DNA of 64,000 nt from Ananas comosus (taxonomy: Eukaryota > Streptophyta > Magnoliopsida > Poales > Bromeliaceae): the NCBI RefSeq assembly GCF_001540865.1, contig NC_033630.1:3485432-3549431 (forward strand), in the 5' to 3' direction. A program made the translations under genes and the position numbers. The notes under the pieces were generated by a model that had not been told where the DNA came from, made no database searches, and saw only the letters and a program-made list of their open reading frames with translations. The stretch's first letter is position 1; the number at the start of each line of letters is the position of its first letter. This document shows, in pieces, positions 44,047 through 55,588 of the stretch.

Positions 44047-47000
44047 TCAGTAGCCCCCACTGAATTTATAACTATCCTTTCTCACTTTCGCCTTCTCCAT
44101 CTCCCGTGTTTCTTGGCTCTCGTTGCTCGACCCTGACGGATTCTGACCGTAATCGCTGGTCGGCACACTGAATTGGCTGCTCGTGTACTCTTGACTTGTC
44201 AGCGCCATTTTCCGGAACTTCTTCATATCCTCGTTGTACTGCCCAGAGTCGTACTCCGAACCGCTGTATGAACCGAAGAATCGGCTGTGGCCTGGTCTGA
44301 CTCCTTCGTTGAGATCCTCGAGAGATGCATCTCCTTCTAGAGCCCGGACAATCTGCTCAGTTTAAGATAACATAGTTAAGGAAAGAAGGGGAGAGGGGGA
44401 CCATGTGCAACAAATAAAAGCAGAAGATTTTAATGCTAAATTGCAAGAAAATGTTGATACCGTTTAAAAGTAGGGAGCAAAACTACCAAAGAAAATCAAG
44501 GAAATCCTCTTGATCCAAGATAAGTGTATAGGATATTGACTCTAGATGCTGTTTTATTCACAGAGACAACATATAAATTATATATAAAAAGTTGGCATAT
44601 ACCTGGCTCATCCGTGGCCGACGCTTGGCAGAGTGGCGCACACAAGCAGCAGCACAGGCAACCATGCGTGCCATCTCATTAGCATTAAAGTTCTTCCCCA
44701 ACCGTTGATCAAGAAGGGCATCATAGTTGCCATCTTCGAGTGCTCGAGTAAGTAAAGGTCTTGCCTGCAACAGGAAGTGTGATTACCTCCATTAAATTTA
44801 CACAATACAACTACCACAGATATTATCTGTTGGTATTATTAATTCTGAAACTCAAGAGTTTAAGGAAAGGTTCTTTGTTTTTTTATCACTCTTTTTTAGA
44901 AAAGAAGAGCAAAAGTTTGAAGGATCATAAAGAGAGGCTTATAAACTAACAAAATTATGGTAAGTTGGATTAAGCAAAAACTAACCCAGTCAACCAAGCT
45001 ATCATCCATAAATGATTGGCTTGAATCAACCGGTCGTCGTCCAGTGATTAGCTCAAGAAGCATAACTCCGAAAGAGAAGACATCAGATCTATCTGTGAGC
45101 TTGCCAGAAGATGCATATTCTGGTGCCAGATACCTACAGTTGTGATTAAGCTAGCCATCAGCAATTTTTAAACTTCTAAGAATATAATATTTTGAAAGTG
45201 GGTTCATTAAGATTTTCATCAAAATAATTTAGCAAAGATGATTAATCTATCATCTAATTCAAAGTAATGTAACTAAACAAGACAACACTATAAGCATGAG
45301 AGATTCAGCTTACCCAAAAGTACCCATTACTCTGGTGGAAACATGTGTGTTGTTATCAGAAGTAAACTTTGCGAGTCCAAAGTCTGCTACCTGCAAACAG
45401 ACTCCAGTTAATAAAGGTGAAACAATGTTAACATATTTTGCAAAGAATAAATGGCCCAAGCAGTTTTGCAGGTCTACGATTACATTTATGATCGACCATT
45501 TGATCATCTAGTGCATGCTTAAGATTTAGTTGATCCTTTCTAGAAGTGAGCTCTACCAAATACTCACAACCGAAACAAAATCGTCATTCTAATAACTTCA
45601 TATACAGAAAATTTTATTGAAGATCTAGTCCACCACAATATCGCATAGGAATATTTCCAAGCTCGGTTTAGTCACTAATTAAAGAATCAGGTAGGGAAAT
45701 TTGAAAAATGGAAGTGCTAGTTACCTGATTAATAAATCTAGTTACTTTAGAGATTCAGTCTATTCAAACTTCCAAAAGGGAAGAACCGATTATCTGATCA
45801 ATAGAAATTAGTAGATACAATCTAGATCTACTGAAAATTCAATTACAGGTCCAAACTCAAAGACCCATGACAAAACCCTGAACCCAAAGAAGAGAGTCAA
45901 ATATTTCCACCTCTGTCCATTAAAATCTTACAGCTATACTATACAAGATGAGACAGTCAAAGTCGCTTATCAAGCATAGATGACTGCAGCATAGTTAGTA
46001 CTTTTTGTCACAATAGCATGAATGCATTTTCCTCATGAGATTTAATTAGGGTAAAGTCAAAAAAATTGAGCCCAACAGCTGTCCAGTTGACTTTGATTCA
46101 AACATTTCATGCAGATCAGGTATACTATAGGACAGCTCGATTCCAACCAAAAACCAGTACTGAGTTGATCCAGTTAATGGGTCTATTAATGTAATACAAC
46201 TCATTTGAATTCCTTCCAAAATTTTCTGCCTCTTTTCGTATACCGAACAATTTCAGAAAAGTTGGTGCATATTAACAAAAGAACCTGGACAAAATATACT
46301 GAGCGTACTAAATGATGTGTTCTTCTTGATGATGCATGTGCATAGAAGCTAATTTACATAAGATCATATTTAAAATAGAATAAGAGGAAAAACTAGTAAA
46401 GAGGCATGACCTACCTTAGCCTCAAATTTATAATCCAGAAGAATATTAGCTGTCTTTATATCACGATGAATAATTTTAGGATGGCCTGCCAATCAAAATA
46501 AATTTTAATGAGAACATGCATGCCATCATTTAATCATGATTTAAAACTAAGGAATCTCTCTTTGTTTTAAAAAAAAAAAAGAAAAAGAAAAGAAAAAGCA
46601 ATAGCTGAGGATATAAACTAACAATCCTCATGAAGATATGCCAGCCCCTTTGCAGCGCCCAAAGCAATCTTTAATCTAACGGGCCATTCCATGGTTGGTC
46701 GACCTTTCCCTGAAAAAAAGAGGAATAAAAAGATTCTTCATGAAATGATCGAAGATATATAATTAGGGTGGGTTGGGAACAAAATTAAATTAAACAAATA
46801 ATCTGTACAGGCAAATCATTCATCATTTACAGCGAGTTCCTTTAGTCAACTTCAAAACCTGAAGGCACGTCTATTGCCTTCATATGAGAAACTGCGCCCA
46901 GTTGGTATTTATTATCATATTTGAGTTAGTTCAAAGATAAACAAAAACAATTCAAGGAGGTAAATAGAATTTTAGATACTTCTATCACATGGGCTCTTAC

Positions 47001-48807
47001 TTAGCAAGCCATATCGAACACAACCATATATCGATAAATTAGATAATAAAGAAGCCAAGAGGATAAAAATGGACAACACTTTTTGCTCTTCAAACATACA
47101 AATTTCTCCTAAAACATTCTTTTTTCGCCGCTTTTTGTATATTCAAAAGACTAGAAAAGAAGAATACTATTTAATTTACTTCATTCTCAGAATAGTGTGA
47201 CTGAAAAAAGAAAAGAAGGTAGAGGTAGGATTGAAGAAACACTATGACTTAGGTGCATAACCAAATTAAAAGGCATGATAATCAAAGAAAAAGGTGAGTA
47301 ACAATTACCATGCAGGTGGAACTCTAATGTGTTGTTCGGAACGAACTCATAAACAAGAAGCCTCTGGCCCCCGGACATGCAATATCCGACCAATGAAACC
47401 AAATGTTTATGGTGGACACGGCTGATAATTTCAACCTCTGCTTGGAATTCGCGTTCGCCCTGTCCACTTCCAATCTTCAATTGTTTAACTGCGATCTCTT
47501 TACCATTCGGTAGTATTCCTTTGTGCACGTATCCAAAACCGCCTTGACCAAGGAGGTTAGCATCAGAAAAGCCATTAGTAGCCATCAGCAATTCCTCATA
47601 GGTAAAAGTGCTCTTCGAGAAGCCCAAGCCCACACCAGGGGATGGCGGGGGGAGCGGCTCACCGCCGGAATAGTTTGATCCGGAGCCCCCACTGTTAAAC
47701 ATAGGTGGAGGAGGAGGCGGAGGGGATGGATTTGGGGGAATTTTGACGATGTGATCGGCCGGTGGGGCCCCATTGTTTTGCCAGCTTTGGTACCTTCCGC
47801 CGCCATATGGGTCATCTGGAGACAATTAAATTGGATGAAAAACAAAAACGAGAAATAACAAACCGAAGCAATAGTGATTTTGCCATTCACATTCAACAAA
47901 GAATTATTATGAAAAAGATAAGCCAATGCAATTAACTTGGTTTGGATAGAAACAAAGGTTTATTGAACTTTCAATCTAACATTTTTGCTACAAGGCTTTC
48001 CATATATATCCGCCATAAATGTTAAAATTTCTACAAAAAATAGAGAGAGAATTTGCATCAACCTAAGATCGCAATTTATGCCCTGGTAAAACTAGCACTT
48101 GAGAGTTGATTCATAAAAACAGTGGTATAATTGGGCCCCATACTCATCTAATCTAATGCAGAAGGAAACACCCGAAAAAATAAGAATTTTATCAAACCAG
48201 TCCTTGAAGATGAACCCTCTTGCTACCTTGGATGTCACTTTCTGATATTTAAAAGTTTGCACAAAGTGCGTTTCATGAGAACGCCTCTTCTTCTAAATGA
48301 CCGTTGCTTTCAAATTTCAATCGAATAAGTAAATTAAGATCAACTCTAATTCCTTCCACATTATTATTATACCCAAAAGCCCAGAAAAAGTTCAAACAGA
48401 TCTAAGCATTCTACTTCCAAAATTCGTATTAGTAATTAGGGTTTCGGATCGTACCCTTGTACGCCGGGGGCGGCGGCGACGCCGCCGAAGGGATCGCCGG
48501 AGGCGGAGGAGACGCCGACGGGGTGGCCGGAGGGGGAGAAGACGCCGACGGGGTGGCCGGAGGCGGGGGAGAAGAAGCCGACGGGGTGGCCGGGGGCGGG
48601 GGAGACGAGGCCGAAGGGGTCGCCGGGGGCGGGGAAGAAGACGCCGATGGGGTCGCCGGAGGAGGGGGAGAAGACGCCGAGGGGGTCGCCGGAGGGGGAG
48701 GGGATGGGGCGGCGGCGGCGGCGGGGGCGTCGGCGACCCGGGGAGGGGCGAGGGAGGAGAGAGCGTGGGGCGGGGAGGCGTTGGGGAGGAGAGGTGGAGT
48801 TCGACAT
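44047..48807 (-). CDS. PERK1-like proline-rich receptor-like kinase, copy B, with disrupted 5' exon
   Basis: Eight exons on the minus strand, all with GT-AG borders: 48,807-48,455; 47,815-47,309; 46,709-46,623; 46,485-46,415; 45,390-45,314; 45,133-44,986; 44,764-44,603; 44,352-44,047. Exon 2 has a Pro-rich linker, [16 protein letters not shown], glycine loop [11 protein letters not shown] and AVKQL. Exon 3 has [14 protein letters not shown], exon 4 HRDIKTAN, exon 5 DFGLAKF...RVMGTFG, exon 6 [18 protein letters not shown], and exon 8 a PERK-type tail ending KFSGGY. The kinase is complete with all catalytic residues. The odd part is exon 1: ATG 48,807 begins MSNSTSPP, but the seven [10 protein letters not shown] repeats and the in-frame join to exon 2 (AYK|DDPYGG) lie in the +1 frame. 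In the ATG frame a stop arises at the splice junction. A C4 run at 48,783-48,786 is the likely shift site. No transmembrane segment is visible anywhere. Known PERKs are plasma-membrane kinases. Confidence 0.83.
48470..48700 (-). repeat. Coding minisatellite of about 33 bp in PERK B exon 1
   Basis: Seven imperfect units encode [15 protein letters not shown] repeats in the frame that joins exon 2. Such GC-rich tandem DNA is prone to unit loss, slippage and sequencing error. Confidence 0.85.
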
Positions 48808-48925
48808 GATTGTGTGGCGGTTCTTTTTTTGGCTACTTGTCCTCCTCCTCCTCTTTGATCTCCTCCTCTTTTACTTGCAACAACACCACATTAAAGCTTA
48901 GTATAAGCGTCGTACAGCAGCAATT

Positions 48926-49050
48926 TCTCTCTCTCTCTCTCTCTCTCTATCTTCTTCTCCAATCCATTCTTAACTGGGTAGAGTATAGTTCGATCGGTTG
49001 CAAAATGAAAGAAGAAGAAGAAGAAGAAGAAGAAGAAGAAGAAGAAGAAG
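48926..49050. repeat. (CT)n and (GAA)n microsatellites upstream of PERK B
   Basis: A CT run at about 48,926-48,948 and a 43-bp GAA run at 49,008-49,050 lie 120-245 bp upstream of the PERK B start, in its likely promoter or leader. Confidence 0.9.
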
Positions 49051-49106
49051 ATACTAGTAGTTGGTCTCTCTCGTTTTATGGGGATTCGTTCTGCGTCCTC
49101 GTGGGT

Positions 49107-49140
49107 GGGAACTGGGAACTGGGAACTGGGAACTGGGAAC
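49107..49140. repeat. (GGGAACT)n short tandem repeat
   Basis: Nearly five perfect 7-bp GGGAACT units. Seven-bp G-rich repeats resemble telomere words in form but not in sequence (plant telomeres are TTTAGGG). Confidence 0.93.
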
Positions 49141-49444
49141 GAACGGGGCAGGTGCTACTAAATAAGAAACTACTTATTCAGTACCGTAATAACATCTTAT
49201 AATCCTCCTATTCTTACATATATTTAAGTATCTTGTTACAGCTACGGTGAGGGGGGGGGGCGAAGAGTGACGACTGAGGAGAGGGAAGGTGTGGGGCCCA
49301 CACGGTGGGACGCCCGCGCTTTTGCCACGGCCGTTGGGAAAAAACCGAACCGAAAGTCGCTGCTTCCTGAGCTGGCTGGCTGTTAGGTGGTAATACCCTG
49401 CAGCTCCACGGTGCATTGGATTGGATCTTACTAAAACTCTTTTA

Positions 49445-50010
49445 AGAATGAAAATCACGAGCTCACCTACTATACTTCCCAAAAGTACAAAAACTTTCAT
49501 ACATTAAAATTATTTTTGATAATAAAATATTTAATTTAACGATTAATCTTATTAGATGTGATCTATAAAAAAGTAAAAAACAGTAGTTTAAAAATAATTT
49601 TTAATTTTGTCTGCTTAACATATAAGTAGTTTAAAAATAAACCGGCTCAAAATAAAAATCTTATAAAAAATAATAATAAAAAGACTTAAATTTTGAATCG
49701 GAAACATTAATCTTTCCCTTTATGGTAAGTAAAATTTTTTAGTAAAATTTTATCTAATTTGGATTATTCTACACCGTCGAACTTACACACATATCACATT
49801 AGATATTAAAATAATTATTTTTTGAGGTCATTTAATCACTTAGTAAATAATTTTAAAAATTATTAAAATTTGATTTCTAAATAGTTCTAATAGAATAGAT
49901 TATGTCTAAAGGAATTAATTGTCGAATCAGATGCTGCATTATCGAAAATAAGTAAAAAAAAATATGAAGGCCTCTATACTTTCAAAAGTACATAAGATGT
50001 ACTCTGAAAG
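49445..50010. mobile_element. Decayed MITE of the CTACTATACTTCC family
   Basis: CACCTACTATACTTCCCAAAAG on the left faces TCTATACTTTCAAAAGTACA on the right. TCGAATCAGATGCTGCATTATCG near 49,923 matches the family's right-end block. Boundaries are uncertain. Confidence 0.5.
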
Positions 50011-50094
50011 CAGTCATACAAGAACTGCCCAAAAATACTGAACGAATATTTTATTTTCATAGTTTTTTTTAAAAAATTATAATATTTGATAGAT

Positions 50095-50340
50095 ATATAA
50101 GTGCAATTAAATGTTTATCTTTGCTGTCAATTATGCAACTACATTTTCATTTTGGTAACTGCTTATATACATATAAATATTTGATTACACTTCTTATCTA
50201 TCAAATGAGAATTTATATGTATATAAGTGCAATTAAATGTTTATCTTTGCTGTCAATTATGCAACTACATTTTCATTTTGGTAACTGCTTATATACATAT
50301 AAATTCTCATTTGATAGATAAGAAGTGTAATCAAATATTT
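50095..50340. repeat. Exact 84-bp direct and 48-bp inverted duplication
   Basis: 50,095-50,178 is repeated without a mismatch at 50,221-50,304. Separately, 50,175-50,222 is repeated exactly as its reverse complement at 50,293-50,340. The two duplications overlap, so the second copy runs into a flipped copy of the spacer. Confidence 0.95.
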
Positions 50341-50378
50341 ATCTTTATTTTCCATATATATATATATACATATATAGA

Positions 50379-50590
50379 GTCCGGCTACTATACTATCGAT
50401 AGTACCAAGCCCTTAATACTATTGAGTTTTCTGCCGTTAGATCTACCCTTTGATCATTTCCACCCATTAGATTATACTATTAAACCAACCACCAACTCAA
50501 CCCTAGGAGACCACTATCAATTTAACCGGGGACCACTATCATTCTAACCGCACATCTATTCATCCAATGGCCGAAAACTCAATAGTACCN
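50379..50590. mobile_element. Short MITE ending at an N
   Basis: GTCCGGCTACTATACTATCG at the left, interior TTTCCACCCATTAGATTATA and CACATCTATTCATCCAATGG as in the copies at 8408 and 32,755. The right end breaks off at CTCAATAGTACC followed by the N at 50,590, so the terminal repeat is missing in the assembly. Confidence 0.75.
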
Positions 50591-50951
50591 ATAAGGACTA
50601 AACTTATTTAGAAAATCATAATTAACTAGTAGAAAGTGAGATAATTTAAGATATTGAGCTCCATTAAATAAGTTGATACTGAGAATAAGTCGTATGTATT
50701 TTTGTGGCACTTACTCAAGCATTCCTTAATTTTGCAAAAGCATGTAGCATTCACATAAGCACGATCAAACTAACGTGTTTTCCACTTAATTTTGTCATGA
50801 GATTGTTTAAAATAAATAAAATAAATTTGCAGTAAAACCTGGTCAATCATGAGTATTCAATCACATTGTTTACTTTTTTTTTTTGTTCTCCGTTACTCAC
50901 ATGTTTCGTAAAGTAATCAGAGAGAATACTTTTGGATTGGTATATTTTTTA

Positions 50952-51275
50952 GGGTTAATTTCATACAGATTTCTATAAATATAGTAAATTACAAATATAT
51001 TTCTATAAAGTTTAATTTTTATATATTATTCCTATAAAAGGCATAATATTTTCAAATATGTCCCTATGATTTGTTACCGTTAAAATACTATTTATTTTAT
51101 AAATAAAATAACTTTTTTGCCATCATAAATATGTCCCTTCAAAAATCACAACTGTTCATTAAAAAAGCGTAAAAAGATCAATTCACCTCATTAACTAACT
51201 AGGATTAAATATTTTACTTATGATTAACTAATTTTTTTTAACGGATCCTAGCAGTAAGGACGTATTTGAAAATAT
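50952..51275. mobile_element. Foldback MITE, GGGTTAATTTCATACAG family, truncated
   Basis: The left arm GGGTTAATTTCATACAGATT and interior CTCATTAACTAACTAGGATT match the next copy at 51,518. The right arm is lost after about 51,275. Confidence 0.65.
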
Positions 51276-51517
51276 CCGGACATTAAGTTCATGTGTTAAG
51301 TTTATCAAAATATCTTGAGTTCATACATGAGAAAAATTGTTGAATATAAGTATTAAAAAATTTATTCTTTGCAAATTTAAATTTTCATAGAAAAAACTGT
51401 TGTTTCGTATTATTTAACCAACGTATGACTAGCTTCTCTTACTGCGAGACTCTTTTGGAACCTTTTCTTAATATTTTTGAGAAATGGGAGATTTGTAATT
51501 TTTAGTTTTTTTTAAAA

Positions 51518-51935
51518 GTTAATTTCATACAGATCCCTGCAAATATGGTAAATTATAAATATACTCTTATAAAGTTCAACTTTTTATATGTTATTCCTTC
51601 AAAAGTCCTAAAATTTTCAAACATACTCCTCTAGTTTGTTACTGTTAAAGCATTATTTATTTTATAAGTGAAAAAAAATTTTTGCCATCATAAATATGTC
51701 CTTTCAAAAATTTCAACTGCTAATTGAAGAGGGGTAAAAAAAATTAATTCACCTCATTAACTAACTAGGATTAAATATTTTACCTATAATTAACTAATTT
51801 TTTCTAACTGATTCTAACAGAAAGGATATATTTGAAAATATTAAAACTTTTAAAGGAACAATATATAAAAGTTGAATTTTATAGAAATATATTTACAATT
51901 CATTATATTTGCACGAACTTGTATGAAATTAACCC
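51518..51935. mobile_element. Foldback MITE, GTTAATTTCATACAG family
   Basis: The left arm GTTAATTTCATACAGATCCC faces the right arm CGAACTTGTATGAAATTAAC. TATAAAGTTCAACTTTTTAT and AAAGTTGAATTTTATAGAAA are internal inverted partners. Same orientation as the truncated copy 566 bp upstream. Confidence 0.75.
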
Positions 51936-53778
51936 TTTTTTTAAAATACATTTGCGAAAGCTTGAACCTACCCCCGAGTAACCTTCCCCGGTAAAAGCCG
52001 CTATGCTAAGCAGTGGTTGTTAATCATGTGCCACTAAACGGGATACAAGCGATAAGTAAACCTATAATTAATTCAATAGCATGACTAAGTATGGTCTAAT
52101 TAATATATAATTACATACAATTTAATTAGTTGTCACCTTTAGTTAGAGTTATTGTTTACTGGATTAAATTATTTGATCAGTTACAAGACTAAGTGATGAG
52201 GTAGTTTTTTCTCTCCAGTGTGTGAACATTTGAAAATAAAGCAGCTCTTTGTCCGTTTCTGAAGAAAAGAGGAAACACCGACACTAATTAATAATTAAAA
52301 TTAATCAATGTTGGACAACCAATAAGAAAGGATCTTAAAAAAAAAAAAAAAAAAAACTGAGATAATAGCTGTTTTTTAGTAGTTGTACACAATGAGATGT
52401 GACTGTTAAGAAAAGGATTTAATTAAACCTTAGCTTAAATTAGCAGGATCCAGCTTTAGCACCATTGTAATCCTCCTCTAAGCTTTAAAATATAAAATAA
52501 CTTAGAACCACAAAAGGAAATATGAAGTATTGTTACAGAGAAAGAACAAATGCATAGATATGCTCATAAAATTTAAGAATTACATATTTATTTATGCAAA
52601 ATTTTTATTCCGGAGCATACCCTCCAAAGTTCTAAAATATGGTGGATTTGTTTTTACCAATTAACAATTTTGAGTTGATTGGTGATTTTTCATTATTAGA
52701 CTGGTTATGTCTTTAAAAAATACTGTATTTTTTTCTTTTACGAATTAGAATTTCTGATTCATGGCGATAAATAACATGAAAGATAGAGTAGAAATATTAA
52801 AAATAAAGTTTATAGGAAACAAATAGAAATAATGAAAATTCAACTGCTAGACATTTTAGAGGTACCTATGAAAATTCAGATTTTTAAGGAACTGTAAAAA
52901 AATTGGAAATTATAGTCTTTCTAATTTGAATTCAATTCTAGTATGGGCCCAAAACTATGCCCTAGCAATAAACATGCTAACATAACAAATGTTTCTTAAA
53001 AAAGAAAAAATATATATATATAACATAACAAATGTCACAGCATCTAATCCATTGAGAATGGAGGAGATGATTATGCCCATAATTGCATGTAATAATGCAG
53101 CATAAAGAGTTTTTTACTTCATATTCCTTGGCAATGATTGCATGTTAGGCATCAATTGGAGATTGTATCATTTTTTTATTTTAGATAATACTTTGCTTTT
53201 GAAATAATTGGGTGAAACAGTTTCTCTACTTTTTATCTTTTTATTTTTTTAAGAAAAAAAAAAAATAGCACAATCCCTACTTTGTTCATTAATAAGAAAA
53301 AAAAAAAAACTTTTATGAGTGCTAAAAAAATTTCATGCGTTCATATCTATAATACGTCTACTTCTCTAATAAGCTCTTAATAGTGTGATCCATTACGAGA
53401 AATTAAGTTAATCTTTAGAGGTACTTATTACAGCAGCAAACTTAATAAATGTCGCGAAAAATTATAGAGACATGCCAATTTTGTTGAAACAATTAGTAAA
53501 TTGAATCCTGATAATATAAATTGATTAGTAACACAACAAATATGGAAAAGTATATATATATAGATATGTGCTTCTGTTTCCTATTGCTTAATTACGTTAG
53601 ATAATTTTCAATGCTAATTAAACAGACACTTAGTTTATTTGTTTATTTATCTTTTTCATGTGCATGTTCCTATATTAATTGGAATAAAATGAGAGAGGTA
53701 ACATGGCAAACGATTGACGTATATGTATTTGTAGACTATTTAAAACAGGACGGTTGCAGGCATGTGCACATAGCTTCT
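51936..53778. other. Intergenic, no gene seen
   Basis: AT-rich DNA with an A-run near 52,338-52,356. The words GAACCTACCCCCGAGTAACC and AAGCAGTGGTTGTTAATCATG near 51,964-52,029 look tRNA/SINE-like but no boxes could be confirmed. No gene seen. Confidence 0.45.
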
Positions 53779-53789
53779 TATTCTTAACT

Positions 53790-54183
53790 AGAGGTGGGAA
53801 TCCAGCTCGCTGTTCGCGAGTCAGCTCGTGTTTGGCTCGAAATGAGTTCGAGATTTAATCGCTCGTTTNTAATATATATTTTTATTATTTAATTTTTAGC
53901 AAAATAAAAATATAAAAGCGAGCTTAATTATAAAAAGACTTATTTATATGTAAAGTTTCAACTATTAGATCAAAGTCTAACGGATATAATTTTATAAATT
54001 TATTTTTCATATATATCCTACATAATTCTTTTAACTTACTATGCGTTGGCTAACTCGTAAGCCAGTTCGTGTTCGGCTCGTTTTTTAACGAGCCGAACAT
54101 AAGTTGAATTTTTCGACTCGATACTTTAACGAGCCGAACACGAGCGGACTCTGGCTCGCTAGTGTTCGGCACGTTGACACCCC
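53790..54183. mobile_element. Mutator-like MITE with 11-bp flanking direct repeat
   Basis: Starts AGAGGTGGGAATCCAGCTCG and ends TTCGGCACGTTGACACCCCT, related as inverted repeats. Subterminal GAGTCAGCTCGTGTTTGGCTCG and AACGAGCCGAACACGAGC words form further inverted pairs. The flanks 53,779-53,789 and 54,184-54,194 are both TATTCTTAACT. An 11-bp match is within or slightly beyond the 8-11 bp seen for Mutator-type insertions. An N lies inside at 53,869. Non-coding. Confidence 0.75.
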
Positions 54184-54194
54184 TATTCTTAACT

Positions 54195-54618
54195 GGTTAT
54201 TATGTGAATTTCGCTTTATGTAACGGTCACTTTCATCATACATTATTGTCAATTTGACTTGTTGTAGCACAAATAGAGAAGTAGCATCCTGTATGTATGA
54301 TGCCATGAAACTTTAACAAAAATGTCTCCATCTTGCCTTAATTCATGGCTACAATAACGTTGTTAGCAAAACTAATGTCAATTTCAATGAATTGTCTATA
54401 TAAGATCATCTGAAGAATTAGCTTGAATATTTCATAATAATACATTAATGTAGTTCAAATTTTTGTAACTAAAGGGTTCAATTTGGGAATCAATTAATGC
54501 TGCAAGCCTACTCAGTCCTAACAATTATAATTTATATTTATTTTACATGTAACTCTTACTAGATTCAATAAAACGTATAGACAATATCCTATACATTTCT
54601 TTTAAAAAAAAAACTAAT

Positions 54619-54662
<44 letters not shown>

Positions 54663-55050
54663 CAATATTATCATATAATGTTTTCGATTCTACTGTTAAA
54701 AAAGAAAATTATGCATTCTAACAGTATTTAGTTAAACAATCAATCTCTTGGATTAAGTTGCTAGCTACAATTTTTTACCGCAATTCCAAACATAACTCTC
54801 TAAACCTTTATTAAAATATTGTGCATGCTCTCTCAAAATCTAAAATATCATTTATATCCCTCTAAACATATAAATCTATTTACAGATTATAAGCCACAAA
54901 CTCCAATAAAGATGGTATACTAAAGAACAGATACAAACGAAGGACGAGCTCATTCTTTGGGTCGCCGGTCCCTACCTTACACGAGCTTCACGTAGTCGTT
55001 GATCTATTCATAAATGATCTAATTAAGAATAATTAATAGTACAGGAGATA
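54195..55050. other. Intergenic, no gene seen
   Basis: AT-rich DNA with a perfect (CT)18 run at 54,625-54,660. No gene or RNA seen. Confidence 0.5.
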
Positions 55051-55059
55051 TAATTTTTA

Positions 55060-55422
55060 GGGTAAACTTCAAATACCACTCATGTGGTTTCGCACTTTCC
55101 CACTTTAGTGTCATGTGGTTTAAAGTGTATCAAGTTAGCGTACTGTGGTTTCATTTTTATTTTTTCGTCAATTTTTTCGTTAATAGTTTGTTAAATTATA
55201 TACAAAAAATTTCAGGTATCCTATCTAGATTTATCGAATATTCACTTTAGTACCTTTTAGTTTTAACTTTGTCACTGATTTAACGAAAAAAATTAGTGGA
55301 GTCGATAATAAAAAGATAAAAATGAAACCATATAGCACTAAATTAATACACTTTAAACTACAGGGTATTAAAGTGAGAAAATATGAAACCACAGTCGTAA
55401 TGGCGGTATTTAAAGTTTTTTC
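55060..55422. mobile_element. Foldback MITE with perfect 9-bp target duplication
   Basis: Starts GGGTAAACTTCAAATACC and ends GGTATTTAAAGTTTTTTC. The arms share GTGGTTTCGCACTTT and TTTAAAGTGTATCAAGTTAG modules with 11,053 and 13,837. The flanks 55,051-55,059 and 55,423-55,431 are both TAATTTTTA. Together with TTAATTAAA at the 11,053 copy this gives two independent 9-bp duplications, so the Mutator-type assignment is well supported. Confidence 0.87.
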
Positions 55423-55588
55423 TAATTTTTAATAAAATGCAAAAGTTGAGGGAGCAATTTCGGAAACGTCCTTACGCAAGCTTCACGTAGTCATTGATTT
55501 ATTAATAAGAGTATCTAATTAATTAAGAGCAGTTAATAGAACATGGGACATAAATAAAAAAAATTGAAGGGGCAATTACAGAATTTAA

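Noticed and set aside
48457..48858. Plus-strand frame of 133 residues made of [16 protein letters not shown] repeats
   Set aside because: It is the complement of the PERK B proline-rich minisatellite and has no independent support.
49107..49140. Interstitial telomere repeat
   Set aside because: The unit is GGGAACT, not the plant telomere unit TTTAGGG, and it is only about five units long.
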